IMG/VR virus record: IMGVR_UViG_3300027736_000208
Location: 1-27,345 of that record
From: a virus
DNA: 27,345 nucleotides
Reading direction: 5' to 3' (one strand)
Both the position numbers and the translations under genes were made by a program. Positions 19,788 to 27,180 of this stretch are shown here, piece by piece (position 1 is the stretch's first letter; every line of letters starts with the position of its first letter). A model generated the notes under the pieces. The model was not told the origin of the DNA. It made no database searches and saw only the letters and a list, made by a program, of their open reading frames with translations.

Positions 19788-20036
19788 CTACTTGCGGCTG
19801 AAGCCGTACTCGCTCTGGTTCGGATCAAGCGCCTTGACCAAGACCGAGAGCGCCGATGCCAACCCTGCGGAGAGGATCGTTCGGAAGTCGCCACCGGAGA
19901 TGTCGAGGAGTGGGATGCCGAGACCGAGTGCGACCGAGATGCTGACCGTCAGGAAGGTGCGAAGTGCGTCGAGGAGCATCTCGTCAATCTTCGTATTCGC
20001 AGCCACATACTTCAACCATGCGCCAATCTTGCCCAT
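19788..20036 (-). CDS. Possible stand-alone holin from an internal start
   Basis: An in-frame ATG (20036) inside the endolysin gene is preceded by AAGGAG at nine bases and encodes 82 residues (MGKIGAWLKYVAANTKIDEM, then two membrane helices, then DPNQSEYGFSRK). The product would have the size, two-helix topology and charged tail of r1t-type holins. The AAGGAG is also coding sequence (Lys-Glu), so it could be coincidence. It is listed apart because the site strength and domain boundary coincide. Confidence 0.5.
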   Translation of the reverse strand: MGKIGAWLKYVAANTKIDEMLLDALRTFLTVSISVALGLGIPLLDISGGDFRTILSAGLASALSVLVKALDPNQSEYGFSRK

Positions 20037-20906
20037 TGTCGTTGTCTCCTTACTCGCGGCCGTAGCCGCATCTTGCGCCACATTGAGCGCCTCTGCGCCC
20101 ACTTGCTGCCAGTTTACCTTCTTCAGCGCGTCCAGTTGTGTCTGAACCGCAGGGTCAACCGAAGAGGCTGATTTGCTGACCGCTAAGGATTGTGGCTTGG
20201 CAGGTGCTGTCTTGGTACCAGATAGCGGTTTGCTCGCCTCCTGAGGCTTCTGAGGTGCCTCTACGGCGATTGTAGGAGGTAGGACTGCGCTACCCTTTGC
20301 AGGAGTAAAGATCAGCACGCGCTTGTGTGGCGCGTCGCCATGCGACGATGCGATCATCTTGAACTCGTCAATCGTCAACGGCTGTGCGAGTGCTTCAACG
20401 CCCTTGCCGCTGCGAGTAGGACATGCCCACTGCACGCCGAACGGTTGATGGTACCCAGCGGCGGCGGTCAGGTGTCCGTAGCCATTCTTGAATCCTTTAG
20501 GATCAGTCTTTTTTGCCCATGGTGTCCAGATATTCTTGTGCCACTTGCTGATCGGCATAACCGCCTCTGGGTAGCCAATCGGCTGCTGCACGCTTACTGC
20601 AAGCGCACACGATGGATCGGCAAGAGCAGCAACAACCTCATCCCATGACTTGGGGTAGCGACCCTTCAGACCGATAAGTTCTCCGCCCTTTTTCATTTGA
20701 GCAAGGCTGCTGCCATCACCCTTGCCATCTCGGTCGTGTCGGCCGACCTTTTCGCCAATGGCAATACCGTCACCGCAGTCAAGGCTGCTGCCAGTCACAT
20801 GGTTAGCGATTCCAGCAAGTGATGCCCACGCGCAGTCATCCATCATGCCGCCAGCCTCAACATGGTCGGTTTGCGTCACTATCTTGAACGGTCGGAAGTC
20901 GCTCAC
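19788..20906 (-). CDS. Endolysin (cysteine peptidase) fused to a holin domain
   Basis: A 372-aa protein. Residues 1-202 look like a C39/papain-type cysteine peptidase: Cys25 in MDDCAWASLAG, and His145 in NGYGHLTAAAGYH with CALAVSV and KW..NIWTPWA between. Residues 203-265 are a Pro/Lys/Ala linker. Residues 291-372 have two membrane helices, LLDALRTFLTVSISVALGLG and TILSAGLASALSVLVKAL, with the charged/amphipathic flanks of r1t-like phage holins. Holin and endolysin are normally separate genes. AAGGAG lies nine bases before an in-frame ATG at 20036, so an 82-aa holin could be made alone. The GTG start overlaps the upstream gene (GTGA). Peptidase class is by motif only and could be a different amidase fold. 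Confidence 0.78.
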   Translation of the reverse strand: MSDFRPFKIVTQTDHVEAGGMMDDCAWASLAGIANHVTGSSLDCGDGIAIGEKVGRHDRDGKGDGSSLAQMKKGGELIGLKGRYPKSWDEVVAALADPSCALAVSVQQPIGYPEAVMPISKWHKNIWTPWAKKTDPKGFKNGYGHLTAAAGYHQPFGVQWACPTRSGKGVEALAQPLTIDEFKMIASSHGDAPHKRVLIFTPAKGSAVLPPTIAVEAPQKPQEASKPLSGTKTAPAKPQSLAVSKSASSVDPAVQTQLDALKKVNWQQVGAEALNVAQDAATAASKETTTMGKIGAWLKYVAANTKIDEMLLDALRTFLTVSISVALGLGIPLLDISGGDFRTILSAGLASALSVLVKALDPNQSEYGFSRK

Positions 20907-21106
20907 TTGTCGTCTCGCTTCTTGAACTTGTCGCGGTAATGCTGCTCGATGCGCGACTTGATCTCGTCAGCGATGACCCATACGAAGATGATCACTCCGA
21001 CGAGCGCGAAGCCGTAGACGATTGCCTCCACGATGTCTGCGTTCATGACCCAGACGGCAAGCCCGAAGAGGAGCGCCGAGGTGTAGACGATGACGAACTC
21101 TCTCAT
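20903..21106 (-). CDS. Two-helix membrane protein, lysis block
   Basis: A 67-aa protein with two membrane helices, EFVIVYTSALLFGLAVWVM and IVYGFALVGVIIFVWVIAD, and a strongly charged C-terminus (KSRIEQHYRDKFKKRDDK). Topology and tail are those of small holins or holin partners, and the gene directly precedes the endolysin (GTGA overlap). The ATG at 21106 overlaps the upstream stop (ATGA). Holin, antiholin and pinholin-type roles cannot be told apart from sequence. Confidence 0.65.
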   Translation of the reverse strand: MREFVIVYTSALLFGLAVWVMNADIVEAIVYGFALVGVIIFVWVIADEIKSRIEQHYRDKFKKRDDK

Positions 21107-21276
21107 TCATCCCTCCATCGAAGCGGACCTGTCACAACCCAGATCAGCGTGAGGCCGCCGAAGAGCATTGCCATCGTCTGCTGCGTCTCACCGGCAGGCA
21201 AGACTACGACGGCGAACAGGAGTCCAAGGATCGTCCAGGCTCCACCCACTAGATCAACGATGATGCGTTGGATCAT
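21103..21276 (-). CDS. Two-helix membrane microprotein, lysis block
   Basis: A 57-aa protein starting at ATG 21276 (ATGA overlap with the PA14 gene) and ending at TGA 21103. Two membrane helices (AWTILGLLFAVVVLPAG and MLFGGLTLIWVVTG) are joined by a short ETQQTMA loop. It has few charges and ends PLRWRDE. Together with its downstream neighbour it gives two successive small two-helix proteins ahead of the endolysin, a common holin/antiholin layout, but no member can be named. Confidence 0.65.
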   Translation of the reverse strand: MIQRIIVDLVGGAWTILGLLFAVVVLPAGETQQTMAMLFGGLTLIWVVTGPLRWRDE

Positions 21277-22355
21277 TTCTTCGCCTTTCCCATTGCTGCG
21301 GTCGCTGCTGCTGTTGCAGCGGATGCGACCTGACTGATGATGAGCGCAACCGCCACCGGCTGCGCTTGCTTCTTCTGCTCTGGCTTCAGGTCTTGACCGA
21401 GCCGAGCCACCCTGCCGATTGTAGCGTCAGCAACCTCCGCTGCGGCTTCGGCAACATTACTCGCCACATCTCCGACGAATGCGACGGCTGCCTCTGCAAC
21501 GGCAGCAACGGCCTCCTCTGGCGTGTCAATCGGTGACGATGGTTCAGGTGTCGGTTCTACCGAAGGTGGAATAGAAGGTAGAGGAGTGGGATCAGGAGAG
21601 GCGCTAGGAGATGGAGTTGGTGTTGGTCTTGGTGTTGGCTTCGGTGACGGCGTTGGCTCTGGAGTTGGTGATGGCGTTGGTGTCGGCTCAATAGAAGGCT
21701 CCTGACTTGGTGACGGCTCCTCGGTCGGAGTCGGCGTAGGTTCGATGGTTGGTTCAACAGAAGGCTCAATGGTCGGTGGGATGATTGAAGGTTCAGGCGT
21801 TGGCTCTGGTAGCGGCTCGGTGGTCAGCCACTCGGTCGGCACGACGCCATAGTTGCTCGGTGAACCGTAGTAGAGGATGGCGCACGCGCCTCCACCCCAC
21901 TCATACATCCAGGCATCAAGTGGGTAGGAGATACCGGCAGTCAACTCGATGAAGCCCTCGTTCGGTCCACTCCACCAGCCGCCGCAGCCCTTCGGCACCC
22001 AGTTATCGTTGATGAGTTGGTCGTTGATCGTCATGTGCCAGCCATCGTCAACCAAGGCGAGGAACTCGTAGGCTCCTGACTCTGGCACGGTCAGCCAGCC
22101 GCTGAAGTGAACGAGGAAGAAGTCAGCGTCGCAGCCTTCAACGGCTGGACCGCCGCCCCAGTCAGACTCGATATTCGGCACGATACCGGTGAAGCACGGC
22201 CCCTGCCCTGGCGCAGCAATCCACGGCTGCGAGTTCATATCGCTGAAGCCGTTGTAGACGGTCATCGTCACGCCATGCACGGCATCATCGGCGCGGACTG
22301 GTAGGACGCTGAAGGTGAGGAGTGCGGCCATCAGCGGGAAGATGGCGCGGCGCAT
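21273..22355 (-). CDS. Secreted PA14-domain protein with Pro/Thr stalk
   Basis: A 360-aa protein. Residues 1-23 are a signal peptide (MRRAIFPLMAALLTFSVLPV, then an RADD cleavage region). Residues ~30-178 resemble a PA14 domain: HFSGWLTVPESGAYEFLALVDDGW, NDQLINDNW, IELTAGISYPLDAWMYE, with four Cys (54, 75, 124, 158) that could form disulfides outside the cell. Residues ~181-279 are PTPEP/SPTP-type repeats. Residues 280-360 are Ala-rich and amphipathic, ending in a hydrophobic segment and GKAKK. PA14 domains usually bind glycans. A Sec-type signal on a phage product beside the lysis genes is uncommon. The ATG at 22355 shares bases with the upstream TAA (TAATG). Confidence 0.72.
   Translation of the reverse strand: MRRAIFPLMAALLTFSVLPVRADDAVHGVTMTVYNGFSDMNSQPWIAAPGQGPCFTGIVPNIESDWGGGPAVEGCDADFFLVHFSGWLTVPESGAYEFLALVDDGWHMTINDQLINDNWVPKGCGGWWSGPNEGFIELTAGISYPLDAWMYEWGGGACAILYYGSPSNYGVVPTEWLTTEPLPEPTPEPSIIPPTIEPSVEPTIEPTPTPTEEPSPSQEPSIEPTPTPSPTPEPTPSPKPTPRPTPTPSPSASPDPTPLPSIPPSVEPTPEPSSPIDTPEEAVAAVAEAAVAFVGDVASNVAEAAAEVADATIGRVARLGQDLKPEQKKQAQPVAVALIISQVASAATAAATAAMGKAKK
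21519..21815 (-). repeat. Pro/Thr/Ser/Glu codon repeat (stalk of PA14 protein)
   Basis: About 99 codons in which CCA/ACA/GAG/TCA-type triplets recur as P-T-P, E-P-T and S-P units. The repeat is imperfect and remains in frame. Such tracts are prone to length change by slippage, and this one encodes the linker that would place the PA14 domain away from a surface. Confidence 0.75.
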
Positions 22356-22540
22356 TACTTCCCCTGTGACATGAGCCAAGAGAGCAGCGCGCCTATGCCG
22401 CCCACTCCTAGCAATCCTCCGAGTGCCTTGAGGACAGCCAAGCCGCCCTTCATCTTGTCAATCTCTTCCTTCAGTTCGTCAATCTTTTTTGACTGCGCGT
22501 CAAGTCGGTCAATGATCGCGTCAACCTGACTGCGTGTCAT
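22355..22540 (-). CDS. XhlA-like coiled-coil/membrane protein
   Basis: A 61-aa protein. Residues 1-31 form a heptad-like charged helix (IIDRLDAQSKKIDELKEEIDKM), followed by one membrane helix with a Gly-rich core (LAVLKALGGLLGVGGIGALLSWLM). This is the plan of haemolysin XhlA-type proteins, which take part in host lysis with small holins. It lies between the tail fibre and the PA14 gene with ATGA and TAATG overlaps. A role as lysis helper is inferred from architecture and position. Confidence 0.62.
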   Translation of the reverse strand: MTRSQVDAIIDRLDAQSKKIDELKEEIDKMKGGLAVLKALGGLLGVGGIGALLSWLMSQGK

Positions 22541-24030
22541 TCGGCTTCAAGCGCAGCGAGTCGCTCCTCCAAGTCGTTGATGCGAACGAGCAGCGCGGTC
22601 GTGAGTGCGTTCCAGTCAATCGCCAACGGCAGACCATCCTCGCCAAGTTCAACGGCACAGCCGAGTCCAGCCTCGTCTACTTCTTCAGCAATGAGTCCGA
22701 GTAGGCGCTTGTCGTTATCTCCATCGTGAAGGCTGACGAAGTGTCGTGGTCGCAACTTCTTGGCTGCCTCTAGAACTGCTGCATCTGTATCTTCAATGTC
22801 AGTCTTCCAACGGCGTGACGAAGTTGAGTACCTGATTTCACCAGTTGTAGTTCCGTTGAAACGCGCGTTCGCCGCCGATGCTGTTGAACGAGGAATGAGC
22901 GCATAGATTCTATCGGCAACGAGATCGCCGCCCACTTGTATTTCTCCAGCAACGGAACGAGTAAGGGTCACATCAACTGCGCCGCTACCCGGACCCCAAG
23001 AGATCTTGCCGTTCTGTTCTAACTTGAAGCGGTTGTTTGTGTCGGTAGTGACATAGGTAGTCAACACATTTGATCCTGTGGTTGTACCTGTTGAAACGAT
23101 GCCACCACCTGTGATGACCGTCTTGTCGTTAGCGGACACCGTGTCGCTCAACGCGCCAGTCACATCCAGCGTGCCGCTGACGGTCTGGTTGCCGCTGACT
23201 GCGAATGCACCTGTGCCGCCGAGGTTTGGCGAGAGCGTCAGCGTGCCGTTCGCCTGACGGAAGCGGCTTGGACCGTAGGTGCCTGGAGTCGTGTTCTCTG
23301 CGACATACACATCGGACTGACCAGAGGCAACGCGCACTTCGGCAAGGTCAAGAGTCTTGGCACCTGCTGAGACCGTGCCTGTCGTAGCGACCGTGATGGT
23401 GATGAGCATGAAGGCAGCGTCAGACGGCGCAGCAAGGTTGACTGCAGGACTGATTCCTGCGGTGATGGTGGTCGGACCTGCACCGATGACCGTGAAGGTG
23501 TTGGCGGTGCTTGAGGTGTTGCCTGTGCCTGTCGTGGTCACTCCGTCTGACTTGTACCAGGTGAAGCCGATGGTGGAGTTGATGACGGTGGAGGCCGTAG
23601 CAGCGAGGAGCGTCATTTCAGGAATGAAGACAAACTCGCGGTTGCGCGATCCCGGCACCGAGATATAGCGCGTGAGCGTTGCGCTCTTGCCTGTGGTCGT
23701 TGCACCAGCCACGCTCCAGCGAAGCACATTGCCGCTCGCATTGCTGCTATCCGCAACGATGGCGCAGGTGATCGCACCCGCACTTGAGACATCCGTGAAG
23801 GTCCAGTACGGCAGCGGGTTGGTGCTAGTGATTGTCAATGACGCATCATCTGGAGTGATGGCAAAGTCACCGTTGGCAACTCCCGCCTGAATCTCACGGA
23901 TCAGCGGCGCACCCATGAGCAGCGAGGTAGCGCCGTCCGAGTTGGTGCTGAGGAGCGGTGCGCCCTTGTCGGCATTGACTCCACCCTCGAACGCACCGAA
24001 GCCTTCGCGGTTCGTGCCGTACTTACCCAT
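22537..24030 (-). CDS. Tail fibre/spike with S74 intramolecular chaperone
   Basis: A 497-aa protein. Residues ~1-55 form a mostly beta attachment region with FGAFEGGVNADKGAPLL. The middle is Thr/Ser/Gly-rich beta structure (TLDVTGALSDTVSANDKTVITG). The C-terminal ~95 residues are a peptidase S74-type domain, YSTSSRRWKTDIEDTDAAV with the catalytic Ser/Lys pair, then HDGDNDKRLLGLIAEEVDEAG and a final coiled coil LVRINDLEERLAALEAE. S74 domains trimerise fibres and cut themselves off. It is the likely receptor-binding protein, placed after the hub-type protein. The stop overlaps the downstream start (ATGA). Confidence 0.78.
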   Translation of the reverse strand: MGKYGTNREGFGAFEGGVNADKGAPLLSTNSDGATSLLMGAPLIREIQAGVANGDFAITPDDASLTITSTNPLPYWTFTDVSSAGAITCAIVADSSNASGNVLRWSVAGATTTGKSATLTRYISVPGSRNREFVFIPEMTLLAATASTVINSTIGFTWYKSDGVTTTGTGNTSSTANTFTVIGAGPTTITAGISPAVNLAAPSDAAFMLITITVATTGTVSAGAKTLDLAEVRVASGQSDVYVAENTTPGTYGPSRFRQANGTLTLSPNLGGTGAFAVSGNQTVSGTLDVTGALSDTVSANDKTVITGGGIVSTGTTTGSNVLTTYVTTDTNNRFKLEQNGKISWGPGSGAVDVTLTRSVAGEIQVGGDLVADRIYALIPRSTASAANARFNGTTTGEIRYSTSSRRWKTDIEDTDAAVLEAAKKLRPRHFVSLHDGDNDKRLLGLIAEEVDEAGLGCAVELGEDGLPLAIDWNALTTALLVRINDLEERLAALEAE

Positions 24031-25452
24031 TTACTCACCCCCTGTGATGCCGAGGTTGCCGAGGCGTTGCCTGCGGAAGTCTGCCTCGATGTCGTAGCGC
24101 ACTTGGAATGTGTCGCCAGTCTCAAAGCGCATGCTGACCGAAGCGATACGCATGATGGTAGCCGATAGGTTGAGCGGACTGGCCGTGACCTTGACATACT
24201 GATCTGGCAGCCATGCCTTGATGAGCGTGTAGGTTGCGAGCGCAGTCAGCGCGTAGCCTTGGCTGTAGCCATACGACCAGTCAGGCGATGAGGTCTGCGC
24301 GAGGTTTGCACCGGCAACGGAGAAGGTGACTGTTCGCACAGGCTGACCGAGTGAGGTCATCGTTGCGCGAGCGAGCCGACCGATCTTGACTCCTCGGTCA
24401 CCTGCACCCTTGATCTTTGGTGCGCTGTAGACCTCGTGTGGCAACGCGCCGGTACGCGCTGCAAGCCCAGCACCGTTGCGCGAGTAGGTGCCATCGTAGG
24501 TGCGGAAGTATGGGTCATTGGTTGGCGCGGTCGGCCATGTCTGGTTGTTGTCGTAGCGCGCATAGGCGGTGTCTGCCTGGACGAAGATGCCCTTGACGAT
24601 CCTGTCGTGGTCGAGCGTCACGGCAAGATCACGCGCCAGAATCTTGGTGGTGACTGAGGCTGACCCTGTTGCGGTCGTAGAAGGATCAACAACGATCTCG
24701 GCAGGAGCGTTGGCGTAGGTCGGCGCTGCCGTCACAGGTCCATAGTTGAGGCGGCCGTCTCCGTTGATCCAGTAGCGATAACGCGCTCCGAATACGCCAG
24801 CAGCCTCCTCGGTCACCTGATCCAAGGCGCTTTGGAGCGTCGCTGCCTTGAAGGTCTGCTTGCCGATGGTCTGTGCTGTGCCGCTGAATACGGCTCGATT
24901 AGCGCCGCTGATGATCGTCGTGAGCAGCAGTTGCTGCGTCGTAGCGTCGGTGACCAAGGCGTTCACCTTCTTGAGCAAGCCGTTGATGATGTCTTGGTCG
25001 GTGCTGGTATCGTCACCAATGGAGAATGCATCAACCATCGAGGTTGCGAGGATGCTGCCGGTGCCGCGTCGCACGATGGTCTTGCCAAGCCAGCCCTCTG
25101 CCGACGAGACGCTCACCGAGGCGCGTGTGCCGAGACCATTGGCGAGCATGACTGCGCTGATGCCTGTGACATAGCCGAGGAAGAGCGGCGTACTTGCGCT
25201 GTAGCGTGAGTCAAAGAACTGCACACGCGCATTGTCATTGACACCGCCAGAGCGCCACCAAGGCAGTCCGCTTGGGGTCTTGAGTTGGATCACATCAAAC
25301 GACATGCTGCCGCCGTTGCCGTCACCTGAGAGCGTCAGGTTGAAGGAGGCAAGGTCAACATATGGCGTAGTGGTGGCGCTGACGGCAGGCCGCGCAAGGA
25401 TGTCGGCGTTGCTGTTGACTCCAGCAACGATCAGGCTGAATGGGTTCGCCAT
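24031..25452 (-). CDS. Tail hub / baseplate protein (minor tail protein)
   Basis: A 473-aa beta-rich protein next to the tape measure. The N-terminus (PFSLIVAGVNSNADIL) and the NVQFFDSRYS-like ARVQFFDSRYSASTPLFLGYVTGI strand pattern resemble the first domain of tail hub proteins of the gp27/Tal class. Mid-region GWLGKTIVRRG and LQSALDQVTEEAAGVFGARYRYWINGDGRLNYG fit the second barrel and the common Y-x-W-x-x-D-G-R strand. It should close the tail tip and carry the fibre. Adjacent stop/start on both sides (TAA, ATG) indicates the same operon. I cannot split Dit from Tal domains with certainty. Confidence 0.66.
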   Translation of the reverse strand: MANPFSLIVAGVNSNADILARPAVSATTTPYVDLASFNLTLSGDGNGGSMSFDVIQLKTPSGLPWWRSGGVNDNARVQFFDSRYSASTPLFLGYVTGISAVMLANGLGTRASVSVSSAEGWLGKTIVRRGTGSILATSMVDAFSIGDDTSTDQDIINGLLKKVNALVTDATTQQLLLTTIISGANRAVFSGTAQTIGKQTFKAATLQSALDQVTEEAAGVFGARYRYWINGDGRLNYGPVTAAPTYANAPAEIVVDPSTTATGSASVTTKILARDLAVTLDHDRIVKGIFVQADTAYARYDNNQTWPTAPTNDPYFRTYDGTYSRNGAGLAARTGALPHEVYSAPKIKGAGDRGVKIGRLARATMTSLGQPVRTVTFSVAGANLAQTSSPDWSYGYSQGYALTALATYTLIKAWLPDQYVKVTASPLNLSATIMRIASVSMRFETGDTFQVRYDIEADFRRQRLGNLGITGGE

Positions 25453-26607
25453 TTACGGATTCCGCGATGTGTTTCGTAGCCGGTCAATGCTGCTGCTTAC
25501 CATCTCATCTTGCTTCTGCGTGCCGATGTTGAACTGGACGCTCGTGTTGATCACCCCGCCGTTGACTCCTGGCACCATGCCTGGCACGGATACGCCGCTG
25601 CCAAAGCCGATGCGTGCGCCTGCTGCGCCACCTATTGCATCTCCGAGTTGCCCGAGAAGTTCCAGCACTCGCTCAATGATCTTGATGAGATCGGTAAGAA
25701 TCTGAACAAAGATCCCAACGCCAGCCGAAGCAATCTCAAATGCTGCACCGATCAACTTGGTCACAACAACAAGCGGGGAACCTTCCCCATCCCCAAGTCG
25801 ATCCATTAGTTTCTTTACCGCGTCAATCAACGGCTGAAACATCTTTGCTGCGTCATCTAGCGCAGTGCTGAAGATGTCAATGGCTGCGCTGATGAATGGC
25901 ATGACTCGCTTGCTGAAGAATGTGAGCAGTTCGTTGACCACCGGCAGGAACCTGTAGCCGAGTTTCTCAAACGCTTCATTGAGTTGGATCTGCGCCGTGG
26001 CGAACCGCCCAGCCGTGGTCTTGCTGTATGCCTCTGCCGCACCACGAGTCTTGTTGGTGATGGCGTTCAGTACCTCCTGCCCCTTGATGCCTTTCTTCGT
26101 GATACCGAGTGAGACAAGAAGGCGTGATCCTGTTCCCTTGTACGCCTTGCCAACATTGAGTGTCGCTGTGGCAAGGTCTTGCCCAGTCGTGCGCGATACC
26201 TGCTGTGCGATCTGCGCGATCTTCTGCGCCTTGGCAAAGTCTTTTGTGAAGCGTGTCGCGTTCTCAAGACTGGCGCGAACCTCATCATCGGTGAAGCCGA
26301 GGTTCTGACCTGCTGCGATGGATTTGTTGATCTCCTCTGTCAGGTTCTTCTGCGCGAATCCGCGAGCCTTGAGAGCAGAGAGGAGGCGTGTGGTTGATGC
26401 CTCATCTTCTATGGCAGCGTTGACCGAGGCAATGCCCATGGCAACGAGTGCAGCGGCGGCTGCTACGGCCGCAACCTTGATTGCAGCGAATGCCTGCTCG
26501 CCAGCACTCTTCATGCCGCCGAAACTGCGTCCGACATTCTTCATGACCTTGGACGCTGCGTCTTTAGCAATGATTGCGAATACTGCCTGACCTGATGCTG
26601 AGACCAT
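25453..26607 (-). CDS. Tape measure protein (short)
   Basis: A 384-aa helical protein. Residues ~1-35 are the conserved start (MVSASGQAVFAIIAKD, then SKVMKNVGRSFGGM). A hydrophobic helix follows at ~42-62 (AAVAAAAALVAMGIASVNAAI), then GFAQKNLTEEINKSIAAGQN and VSRTTGQDLATATLNVGKAY, a pattern found in many tape measures. A second hydrophobic helical stretch covers ~285-325 (EIASAGVGIFVQILTDLIK). No lytic domain is seen. At ~0.15 nm per residue a tail of roughly 55-60 nm would be expected, which is short for a siphovirus. The end of the protein (VQFNIGTQKQDEMV) is probably the tip-binding part. An 80-base piece of its 5' end is repeated at 1..80. Confidence 0.8.
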   Translation of the reverse strand: MVSASGQAVFAIIAKDAASKVMKNVGRSFGGMKSAGEQAFAAIKVAAVAAAAALVAMGIASVNAAIEDEASTTRLLSALKARGFAQKNLTEEINKSIAAGQNLGFTDDEVRASLENATRFTKDFAKAQKIAQIAQQVSRTTGQDLATATLNVGKAYKGTGSRLLVSLGITKKGIKGQEVLNAITNKTRGAAEAYSKTTAGRFATAQIQLNEAFEKLGYRFLPVVNELLTFFSKRVMPFISAAIDIFSTALDDAAKMFQPLIDAVKKLMDRLGDGEGSPLVVVTKLIGAAFEIASAGVGIFVQILTDLIKIIERVLELLGQLGDAIGGAAGARIGFGSGVSVPGMVPGVNGGVINTSVQFNIGTQKQDEMVSSSIDRLRNTSRNP

Positions 26608-27180
26608 CTAGCGACCCCTTCTCTTGAACTTCAAGATGCGACCTCTGAAGACATCATCATTGAGGAACTTCTCAATCGTGGCGTAGTAGGCATCCAATGC
26701 TCGCTGTTGGATTCCAGGTTGACGAGCAGTCTCGGTGACGAATGGCTTGCCTGCAACCCTGCCGCCCGATGCTGACACCGGCGAGACCTTGCCCGCTCCA
26801 ATGTCTGCCCAACTGATCCCCATGATATTACGCCCGCTCTTAGGTCCTCGCACCTTGTGTCCACTTGTGACCATCCAGCGGTACCACGCGCCGTCGGTAT
26901 CACCTCGGCTCTTGCCTGGTCGCGGACCGACTGTTGCTGATGGTTGCTGGTAGCGGCCGCCCTTTGCGCTGACAGATCGAGAGAGCCGTCCTGTACGGTT
27001 TGGTGCAGCAGCCTGCATTGGCTTGACCATCGTGCGTGCAGCGTTCACTGAGGCAAAAGTCATCAGGCGCTTATAGGCGCGAGGGTTGCCGCCCTGGAGG
27101 AAGCCCAGTTGCAGATTGTCGTATGACTTCTCAAACTTGACCTGCAACTGCGTCTGCGATTGAGCGTTTGGCTTTCCCAC
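26608..27180 (-). CDS. HK97 gp10-like tail protein (right repeat copy)
   Basis: Same gene as 81..653, 190 aa, with Thr at residue 10 and Val at residue 44. Twenty base differences separate the copies inside the gene, and all but those in these two codons are synonymous. The GTG overlaps the TAG of the second tail-chaperone frame; the tape measure follows directly. Because the contig is circular this is one gene seen in two strains, not a duplicated gene. Confidence 0.75.
   Translation of the reverse strand: MGKPNAQSQTQLQVKFEKSYDNLQLGFLQGGNPRAYKRLMTFASVNAARTMVKPMQAAAPNRTGRLSRSVSAKGGRYQQPSATVGPRPGKSRGDTDGAWYRWMVTSGHKVRGPKSGRNIMGISWADIGAGKVSPVSASGGRVAGKPFVTETARQPGIQQRALDAYYATIEKFLNDDVFRGRILKFKRRGR

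Noticed and set aside
21523-21705. Gly/Val/Ser repeat frame on the plus strand
   Set aside because: It is the complement of the Pro/Thr codon repeat of the PA14 protein, so the repetition is a by-product.
81-27180. gp10-like gene as a true duplication
   Set aside because: Both copies sit in the same gene order at the two edges and the contig ends are continuous when joined, so it is one gene seen twice.
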